12,951 bases of DNA from contig JAFZZD010000763.1 in the NCBI GenBank assembly GCA_017615955.1, forward strand, positions 1 through 12,951, written 5' to 3'. The notes beneath the pieces were generated by a model. That model saw only the letters and a program-made list of their open reading frames with translations. It searched no databases and had not been told where the DNA came from. The position numbers and the translations under genes are program-made. This DNA is from Victivallales bacterium. Its GTDB lineage: Bacteria; Verrucomicrobiota; Lentisphaeria; Oligosphaerales; Oligosphaeraceae. This document shows positions 6,217 to 12,951 of the stretch, one piece after another. The first letter of the stretch is position 1, and every line of letters starts with the position of its first letter.

Positions 6217-9200
6217 ATGAGAAACACATTGAAGAACTTCAAATCATCAAAGGCAGTCAAGGCACTCAGCCTGTTCCTTACAAGTGTGCTGGTATTCTCG
6301 CCATCGGGCTTGATAGCCGGCACTTTGCCGACGGGCCACAAAGTGGTCTCCGGTGCGGTCTCTGTCCGCACCAACGGCAATACCATGGACATTACACAGG
6401 GCAGCCGCAAGGCCATCGTCAACTGGCAGAGCTTCAGCATCGGCGAGCAGAACATCGTCAATGTCATCCAGCCTGACAGCCTGGGCAAGGCCTCCATGCT
6501 GGCCCGTGTCGTGGGCAATGACCCATCCAATATTCTTGGCCAGTTGAATGTTGACCAGACCCTGTATCTGGTGAACCCAAATGGCGTGTATTTCGGCGCC
6601 AATTCCCGCGTGGACGTGGGCGCAATGTTCGCCGCCTCCACATTGGACATCTCCGATGCTGACTTCCTGGCTGGCAAGGACATCTTCTCCGGAACCAGCG
6701 ACCAGGCTGTCATCAACAAAGGCACAATCAATGCCCAGGCTGCCGCCCTTATCGGCAACAAGGTGCTCAACACTGGAACAGTGAACGCCGCCAAACAGGC
6801 CACATTGCTGGGTACTCGCGAAGTCGAACTCACCAACTTCGGCGCAGACGCGAAGCTAACCGTCAAATTCGGTGACGAGAAGGCAAACACCACCGTCATC
6901 AACACTGGCGACGTCTTCGCCGGCGGCGATGCCATCCTCTTCTCCGATGGTGGCTGGACTGACAACTCAAAGGGCACCATCACTGCAAAGGACGTGGAAA
7001 TCTCGGGCAAGTACGTTGACCTGCTCAACCTGGGCACTGTCAACTCCGAGACACTGCTTATCGACCCAACGGGTACGCTGACCATCGGCGCGGATACCAC
7101 AAGCACCATCAACTACGTCAGCGATTCAACAACGCATTCCGCTTTAAATCCCAATGGCGATGATGATTACTGGACTATTAGCGGAGTAAGCGTTGGAGCC
7201 GATCCTAACATTGGTGGCACGAATGAACACCAGACAACAGGCGCGGCAGTGGATGCAGAGTCCTCCTCATACGGCAGTGCATACACTTATGGTGATGTGG
7301 TTACTGACGCTGGTGCGCCAGCAAAAGACACTGGCTACAGCATCACCAAGGGTGACTTTGATGCATTCCTGGCCGCCCATTCTGGCTCTGATGTGACTGT
7401 CCAGTACAGCAACATCGTTCTTGCCAACAACCTGACCATCTCAGGCTCCACCAACACAGAACTTACACTTCAGACAACTGATGAGAGCATTACAGTCGGC
7501 ACAGGCGTCACCGTGAACGGCGTGGGCAACCTTATTCTTGACACAGCAAAGCTGGTTGGCGGCGATTTGACCGCCAGCGGCGACATCTCCGTGACGAATG
7601 TCACAGAATTTGACGGCGTGAAACTGACGGCTGGCGGCCTGGGTTCTGGCCATTCCATCACCGTCACTGGCACTGACATTGCCGTGACGAATCCTGTCAC
7701 ATTCACTGCTGACAGTGTTGAGCTGCATGCATTCAACAACGGAACCAATGCCAATAACCTGATCACAGTGGAAACCAAGACGCTCACGGGCGACACTAAC
7801 ACCGCATTGAATGTTTATGCAAAGGGCGGTCTTACCAGTGCAAACATTTCCGCAGATGCATTGACTTTCAGCTCGAACGGCAATGTCAAAGGCGCATTTG
7901 AAGGAACAAGCACCGCAGATTTCGATTTGACGGGTAACTTCGAGGGAACAGTCACATCGGCAGCCCTCACATTCACGACCACTGGCAACGTGAACATGGA
8001 AACAGGCTCCAATGTCACTGCCCTGACGCTTACGCAGAACGGCACCACCAAGGACTTTGCTCTGGACAATGGCGCCAATGCCCTCACAATCAATGACTTC
8101 ACTGGCGCATTCAACAATGTCAGCATCACTGCTGGCAACATCACCACCGCAGGTGGAGATTTCAGCGCAGCCCAGGTTGACATCAGCTCCACCAAGTTTG
8201 ACGGTGCCAACATGGCCATCACAGCCCCAGTCCTCAATGTCACCAACGAGGCAGCGGCTGACACCCATGCTGTGTTTACACTGAATGGCAGCATCGACGC
8301 CATCAACTACACTGCCACAAACGATACGGGCGCACTGACAGTGGTTAATGACGGCGACGTGACCTTGAAGGTGAACAGCGACGTCTATACACTTAACGCC
8401 AGTGCCACCACAGGCGTTCTCACCCTGGACACAGATGTCACCACAACCAATGCCACTGCCCTTGTTCTTAGCGGCGCCGACGGCGTTGTCGCGAAGAACA
8501 TCACCAGCAAAGGCGACATCAACATCACATCAGCCAATGGCGACATTACCGTTGGAACTCTGGATTCCAATACAGGCATATTCGCATTCAATGCAGCTGG
8601 TGCCGTCGAGGCGACCAACCTCACCTCCGCCACCGCTGACCTTGCATTGATCAACCTGACCAATGCTTCCAGCGTTTCATTGGCGTCCGACAGGGATTCC
8701 GTCACCATCAATACTCTGCCAGCTGAAATCAGTGGCGACTTTGTTCTTGCGGCAGACAATTCTGAGGTTTCCTTCTCTGGCGCTTTCAAGGCGGCCAATG
8801 CTGACATCACTGCCAAATCCTTTACAACAGCTCAGAACGTCACCACCACTGGCGACCTGGCAATCACTGCAGCTGACGGCAATGTTGCGCTGAATGGCGT
8901 GACAACAGTCGGCGGCGTGTATGACATTGACGCCTCGGCAAACGGCGCAGTCACAATCGCAGACGCGCGGACTTCCATCAAGGACGGCAGCTCCATAGCC
9001 GCCAAGAACGCAATCACCATCACTACTACTGCTGATGGCCTGGCAATTGGCGCGGCGACCATTAGTTCTGACGCAGGTGCTGTGTCAATCGGCGACGGCA
9101 CTAAGGCAGCTGCCAGCTTGACTGGCACGGAAGTCACCACTGCTGGCAATGTAACGATTTATGCAGGGGCTATCGACGGTGCCGCCATTGACCCAGCTGT

Positions 9201-12200
9201 GGTCGTGATTAATGCGGATACGGTTACCGGCACCACAATTGAGGCGAGCACCTCAATCACCATCAACAAGTTGAGCGCAACAGAGGTTGAGGTGACAAAT
9301 ACGACAGTGTCAGCTCCTGTGGTTGGCATCAACGATGCAGGCACAGTTGATTTGATATCAAACAGCGCCGATGCAACCGCAATCACAGTCACAGCTGTTG
9401 ATGCGACCGAAGATGTCTCCATAGCCCAGACTGCTGCTGGAGTCATGACCGCGAACGTGACTGGTGATGGCCTGAAGAATGTGGCTCTCTCAACCGCAAG
9501 CAGCAACCTGGTTGCAAACGTCACTGGTGAAAACGCGGATCTGACACTTGAATCTGGCGCCGCAGTCAACGCAAATACAACCGTCAAGTCCATCACAGTC
9601 ACAGCCGCTGGTGCAGTTGTGGTTGATGAGGCAGATGCCATTACTGTCAATGGCATCACCACCGCTGGAGACGTTACAGTCACTGCCGCAGGTGCCGCCA
9701 CAATTGACGGCGCAGTCAGCGGCAAGGACATTGCCATAAGCGCAACTGCCATTGATGGTTCTGGCGAAATCGCACCAACTGGAACCCTTACCCTGGAGGC
9801 GACTGCTGATGGCATTACGGCTACTATTAATAAGAATAGTGGCATAGCAATTTCTGCCGCTGGTGACATCGACATCACCAATAATGCCACTGGCAATGTG
9901 ACAGTCACCAGCCTGGAATCAACAGGCGGCTCCGTCACCTTCGCTCAGGCGGGTGAAGGCACACTTACCCTCGACAATGGCGGCGCCACAGTGGTCTCCG
10001 CAGATGCCAACATCACAATCACGACTGATGGCTCAATTCTGGCTAAGGACGAAATCGTTTCCAACACGGCTGGCGACATTAAGCTCACTGGCAAGGCTGG
10101 CATCACCGCAAATGGAGAAATCACCGCCACCGCTGGCTCGGTGCAACTCAATGCCGTAAATGGTGCAGTTACGACGACCGCCGTAATCAATGCTGAAAAT
10201 GACGGCGCAGACGCCATCGCCATCTCGGCACATGACGCCATCAATGTGGCCGATCTCAATGCAATTAAAGGAAACGTAAAGGTTGACAGCACTGACGGCG
10301 CAGTCGCATTGGCTCAGGTTGATGCGTCTGGCGATGTCATCGTCAAGGCTGGCTCCAATGAACTCGTTGAATACAATGTTGACATCACCCTGGCAGGTGC
10401 AATCACAGGCGCAAATGTGAAACTGCAGGCCGACAATAAGGTCAACATCGCTGACAATACAATCGAGGCCACCGTTGGCTACGTTGACATTGACGGCAAG
10501 GTAATCACTTCCACTGACGCCGCAGCCACAATCACTGCAGCGACCAATGTTGATGTGAACGCCACCACCGGCAAGATCGAACTGGCTGGTGCAGTGACCG
10601 CCACCGCAGGTAACATCACCATTGACAGCGCTGAGGAGAGCGTGACCGCAGCTGCTCTGACTGCTGGCGGCACCGCCACCGTGAAGGCCGGAAGCAACGC
10701 GATGACCAACACCGACGCTAGCGTCAGCCTGACTGGCGCAGTCAGCGCAACTGGCGTTGTGGTTGCAGCAGACAAGGACGTGACCGCAGACAAGACCCTC
10801 GAGGCAACGGCCGCAAACGTGCAAATCACCGCTGACGCTGGCAAGGTCGAGCTTAAGGACAACATCATAGCCCAGACTAACGTGGCAGTGAAAGCCGCCA
10901 CCGACGCCACAGCGAAGGGCACAGTCACCGCCACCGACGGCAACGTGAACGTGGAGGCCACGGCAGGCACCGCAGCCTTCGAGAAGGCAGTCAGCGGCAA
11001 GACTGGCATCACCGCCACCGCTGGCACTGACATCACCACCACTGACGCAGCCATTCTGACCGCCGCTACAGGCGACGTGAAGCTGACAGCCGAGAACGGC
11101 AAGGTTGACCTTAAGGCCGCCGTCCAGGCGACTGCCGACGCCAATAGCGTGACAGTGAAGGCCGACAGCGTCAAGACCACCGACGCGGCGACCCTGAAGG
11201 CAGGCAAGGACGTTGATGTTACCGCCACCAACAAGATCGAACTGGCTGGCGCAGTGACCGCCACCACAGGCAATATCAAAGTTGACAGCGCTGAGGACAG
11301 CGTGAGCGCAGCCGCTCTGACCGCGACTGCTGGCACCGCCACCGTGAAGGCTGGCAGCAACGACATTACCAACACTGACGGCAGCGTCAGCCTGACTGGC
11401 GCCGTCAGCGCCACTGGCATTGTGGTTACAGCAGACAAGGACGTGACCGCAGACAAGACCCTCGAGGCAACGGCCACAAACGTGGAAATCACCGCTGATG
11501 CTGGCAAGGTCGAGCTTAAGGACAACGTCATAGCCAAGACTAACGTGGCAGTGAAAGCCGCCACCGACGCCACCGCCAAGGGCACAGTTACCGCCACCGA
11601 CGGCAACGTGAACGTGGAGGCCACGGCAGGAACCGCAGCCTTCGAGAAGGCAGTCAGCGGCAAGACTGGCATCACCGCCACCGCTGGCACTGACATCACC
11701 ACCACAGCAGCTGCAACGCTGACCGCTGCCACGAACAACGTGGCACTGACAGCCGAGAACGGCAAAGTTGACCTGAAGGCAGCCGTCCAGGCGACTGCCG
11801 ACGATGTGGTCATAATCGCCGACAGCGTGAAGACGACGGGCGACACGACAACGCTGACCGCTGGCACCAATGTGAACATTGATGCAGTTAATAAGGTAGA
11901 GCTGGCTGGCGCAGTTGAGGCCACAGCTGGCAACATCACCATCGACAGCGCTGAGGACAGCGTGACCGCAGTGGCTTTGACCGCTGGCGGCACCGCCACT
12001 GTGAAGGCTGGTAGCAACGATATGACCAACACCGAAGGCAGCGTGAGCCTGACTGGCGCAGTGAACGCCACTGGCATTGAAATCGCCGCCGACAAGGACG
12101 TTAGCACAGCGGCTCTCACCGCTGGCACTGATGACGTGGCCATCAACGCAGCCACAGGCAAGGTCGAGATGGCTGGCAACGTTTTGGCGGAGAAGAACGT

Positions 12201-12951
12201 GAGCATCACCGCAGCCACGGACGTGACCGCCAACGGCACAATCACCGCCACCACCGAGGCAGTCTCCATCGAGGCGACTGCTGGCACCGCCACGTTGAAC
12301 AAGGCGGTCAAGGCAACCGTAGGCGATTTGAACATCACCGCCGTGGCAGTCACCACCGCCGCTGAGGGTACGCTGACCGCTGGCACGGACGTGGACATCG
12401 ACGCCACTGGCGACGTGACACTGGCCGCCAAGGCGACAGCTGGACAGAACGTGGAAATCGAAGGCGCGAAGGTGAGCGCGGATGAGATCCAGGCGACGAA
12501 CAACGTGGTCGTCGCGGCCACCGACAAGGCTACCTTCAACAAGGCAGTGCTCGCCACCAACGGCAAGATCGACATCGATGCGGTCGAGGTCGAGAGCATC
12601 GCAGCTGGCACACTGACTGCTGGCACCGACGTTGACGTGAACGCCACCACGGGCGCTATCACGCTGCTTGGCGCAGTCACCGCGAACACAGGCGACATCA
12701 CAATAGACAGCGCGGAGAACAATGTGAACGTGGCTGGCCTGAGCGCCACCGCTGGCTCCATCACTCTTAAGGCAGGCTCCAATGACCTGACCGAGACCAC
12801 CGCCACAGTTGGCCTGACAGGTGCAGTCACCGCTGGCGAGAATGTGGTCATCGCCGCTGACGGCGACTTCACGGTAGCCGACGAACTGACGGCTGGCTAC
12901 GGCGCCACCAACGGCTACGTGAGCGTGACCGCCGCCAACATCGCGGTGAAC
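6217..12951 (+). CDS. Giant two-partner secretion exoprotein (TpsA, filamentous haemagglutinin-like), 3' end cut by window
   Basis: Secreted or surface-anchored exoprotein, probably an adhesin, exported by the TpsB encoded immediately upstream. The frame from the ATG at 6217 is open for all 2245 visible codons. A Sec signal peptide covers about residues 1-34 (hydrophobic core ALSLFLTSVLVFSPSGLIA). The TPS domain (about 40-280) shows the family landmarks: ITQGSRKAIVNWQSFSIGE (N69-W70), a VIQPDS motif, RVVGNDPSNILGQL, and the NPNG motif at 120-123 followed by VYFGANSRVDVGAMFAAST. After it comes a long body rich in Thr, Ala, Val, Asp and Gly with short alternating strands, as expected of the right-handed beta-helix known for FHA. 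I saw no cysteine in the visible chain. From about residue 1449 the body consists of ~220-residue repeats. The C-terminus, and so any anchoring or toxin domain, lies outside the window. Enzymatic function is not indicated. Confidence 0.93.
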   Translation, partial: MRNTLKNFKSSKAVKALSLFLTSVLVFSPSGLIAGTLPTGHKVVSGAVSVRTNGNTMDITQGSRKAIVNWQSFSIGEQNIVNVIQPDSLGKASMLARVVGNDPSNILGQLNVDQTLYLVNPNGVYFGANSRVDVGAMFAASTLDISDADFLAGKDIFSGTSDQAVINKGTINAQAAALIGNKVLNTGTVNAAKQATLLGTREVELTNFGADAKLTVKFGDEKANTTVINTGDVFAGGDAILFSDGGWTDNSKGTITAKDVEISGKYVDLLNLGTVNSETLLIDPTGTLTIGADTTSTINYVSDSTTHSALNPNGDDDYWTISGVSVGADPNIGGTNEHQTTGAAVDAESSSYGSAYTYGDVVTDAGAPAKDTGYSITKGDFDAFLAAHSGSDVTVQYSNIVLANNLTISGSTNTELTLQTTDESITVGTGVTVNGVGNLILDTAKLVGGDLTASGDISVTNVTEFDGVKLTAGGLGSGHSITVTGTDIAVTNPVTFTADSVELHAFNNGTNANNLITVETKTLTGDTNTALNVYAKGGLTSANISADALTFSSNGNVKGAFEGTSTADFDLTGNFEGTVTSAALTFTTTGNVNMETGSNVTALTLTQNGTTKDFALDNGANALTINDFTGAFNNVSITAGNITTAGGDFSAAQVDISSTKFDGANMAITAPVLNVTNEAAADTHAVFTLNGSIDAINYTATNDTGALTVVNDGDVTLKVNSDVYTLNASATTGVLTLDTDVTTTNATALVLSGADGVVAKNITSKGDINITSANGDITVGTLDSNTGIFAFNAAGAVEATNLTSATADLALINLTNASSVSLASDRDSVTINTLPAEISGDFVLAADNSEVSFSGAFKAANADITAKSFTTAQNVTTTGDLAITAADGNVALNGVTTVGGVYDIDASANGAVTIADARTSIKDGSSIAAKNAITITTTADGLAIGAATISSDAGAVSIGDGTKAAASLTGTEVTTAGNVTIYAGAIDGAAIDPAVVVINADTVTGTTIEASTSITINKLSATEVEVTNTTVSAPVVGINDAGTVDLISNSADATAITVTAVDATEDVSIAQTAAGVMTANVTGDGLKNVALSTASSNLVANVTGENADLTLESGAAVNANTTVKSITVTAAGAVVVDEADAITVNGITTAGDVTVTAAGAATIDGAVSGKDIAISATAIDGSGEIAPTGTLTLEATADGITATINKNSGIAISAAGDIDITNNATGNVTVTSLESTGGSVTFAQAGEGTLTLDNGGATVVSADANITITTDGSILAKDEIVSNTAGDIKLTGKAGITANGEITATAGSVQLNAVNGAVTTTAVINAENDGADAIAISAHDAINVADLNAIKGNVKVDSTDGAVALAQVDASGDVIVKAGSNELVEYNVDITLAGAITGANVKLQADNKVNIADNTIEATVGYVDIDGKVITSTDAAATITAATNVDVNATTGKIELAGAVTATAGNITIDSAEESVTAAALTAGGTATVKAGSNAMTNTDASVSLTGAVSATGVVVAADKDVTADKTLEATAANVQITADAGKVELKDNIIAQTNVAVKAATDATAKGTVTATDGNVNVEATAGTAAFEKAVSGKTGITATAGTDITTTDAAILTAATGDVKLTAENGKVDLKAAVQATADANSVTVKADSVKTTDAATLKAGKDVDVTATNKIELAGAVTATTGNIKVDSAEDSVSAAALTATAGTATVKAGSNDITNTDGSVSLTGAVSATGIVVTADKDVTADKTLEATATNVEITADAGKVELKDNVIAKTNVAVKAATDATAKGTVTATDGNVNVEATAGTAAFEKAVSGKTGITATAGTDITTTAAATLTAATNNVALTAENGKVDLKAAVQATADDVVIIADSVKTTGDTTTLTAGTNVNIDAVNKVELAGAVEATAGNITIDSAEDSVTAVALTAGGTATVKAGSNDMTNTEGSVSLTGAVNATGIEIAADKDVSTAALTAGTDDVAINAATGKVEMAGNVLAEKNVSITAATDVTANGTITATTEAVSIEATAGTATLNKAVKATVGDLNITAVAVTTAAEGTLTAGTDVDIDATGDVTLAAKATAGQNVEIEGAKVSADEIQATNNVVVAATDKATFNKAVLATNGKIDIDAVEVESIAAGTLTAGTDVDVNATTGAITLLGAVTANTGDITIDSAENNVNVAGLSATAGSITLKAGSNDLTETTATVGLTGAVTAGENVVIAADGDFTVADELTAGYGATNGYVSVTAANIAVN
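10561..12702 (+). repeat. Long in-frame repeats (~660 bp) in the tpsA-like gene
   Basis: Blocks beginning with a [KN]IELAGAV-like segment start near 10561, 11221 and 11881, exactly 660 bp apart (220 codons). A fourth, more diverged block starts near 12640 after a longer interval (762 bp between equivalent Gly codons, 11908 and 12670). By hand count, 10741-11040 and 11404-11703 match at 288 of 300 positions (96%); the last 60 are identical. Small compensating codon insertions and deletions keep the 660-bp spacing although the local offset in that segment is 663. Inside each unit, GK[IV][ED]L motifs recur at 86-90-residue spacing (10570, 10840, 11098), pointing to older nested duplications. Confidence 0.9.

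Noticed and set aside
10479..12872. A 797-codon open frame on the minus strand opposite the tpsA repeats.
   Set aside because: It mirrors the tpsA repeats: Thr/Ala/Val/Asp codons of the GNC type give few antisense stops. Its product is a monotonous Ala/Val/Ser/Thr string with no domain, while the plus strand carries the TPS exoprotein in frame from a real start. The shorter minus-strand frames at 6192-7112, 7441-8306 and 9159-9938 are rejected for the same reason.
6217..12951. A contact-dependent inhibition (CdiA/CdiB) system.
   Set aside because: The TPS domain is shared by adhesins and CdiA, but no VENN-type junction, toxin domain or immunity gene is visible; the C-terminus is outside the window, so this is not supported rather than excluded.

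Overview
The window reads as a piece of a Gram-negative (diderm) genome. The clearest reason is a two-partner secretion (type Vb) pair: an outer-membrane TpsB transporter followed by a very large TpsA exoprotein with a recognisable filamentous-haemagglutinin secretion domain. I cannot name the phylum from sequence alone. Intermediate GC, a BmrCD/TM287-288-like heterodimeric exporter and an Ala/Lys/Glu coiled coil on TpsB would fit a host-associated Lentisphaerota/Verrucomicrobiota-type or Negativicutes-type bacterium, but that is a guess.

Layout. Positions 1-2945 on the minus strand hold two consecutive half-size ABC exporter genes. The upstream one (2945 to 1206, 579 aa) is complete and has a degenerate ATPase site: Asp replaces the Walker B glutamate and Gln replaces the switch histidine. 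Its partner starts at 1177, 28 bp downstream, and runs off the window just after its Walker A motif. Positions 2946-3381 are a divergent intergenic region. It contains a GC-rich, nearly perfect long inverted repeat (3027-3161), a small palindrome (3238-3260), an AT-rich stretch likely to carry the promoter of the secretion operon, and a purine-rich leader.

Positions 3382-6195 on the plus strand encode a 937-aa TpsB. Its C-terminal ~560 residues are an ordinary two-POTRA plus beta-barrel TpsB. Between signal peptide and POTRA it carries about 335 proline-free residues of charged coiled coil, partly built from 33-bp tandem repeats. After 21 bp comes the tpsA-like gene (6217 to beyond the right edge), open for 2245 codons. 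It has a signal peptide, a TPS domain, and then a long Thr/Ala/Val/Asp-rich beta-helical repeat body. From about 10561 the body is built of ~220-aa repeats, two of which are 96% identical in DNA over 300 bp.

How it works together. tpsB and tpsA form one operon: TpsA crosses the inner membrane by Sec, its TPS domain is bound by the TpsB POTRA domains, and the chain is threaded through the barrel to the surface. The divergent ABC pair probably forms one heterodimeric inner-membrane exporter; nothing in the sequence ties its substrate to the secretion operon. The most unusual elements are the TpsB coiled-coil extension, the recently duplicated repeats of TpsA, and the intergenic inverted-repeat element.
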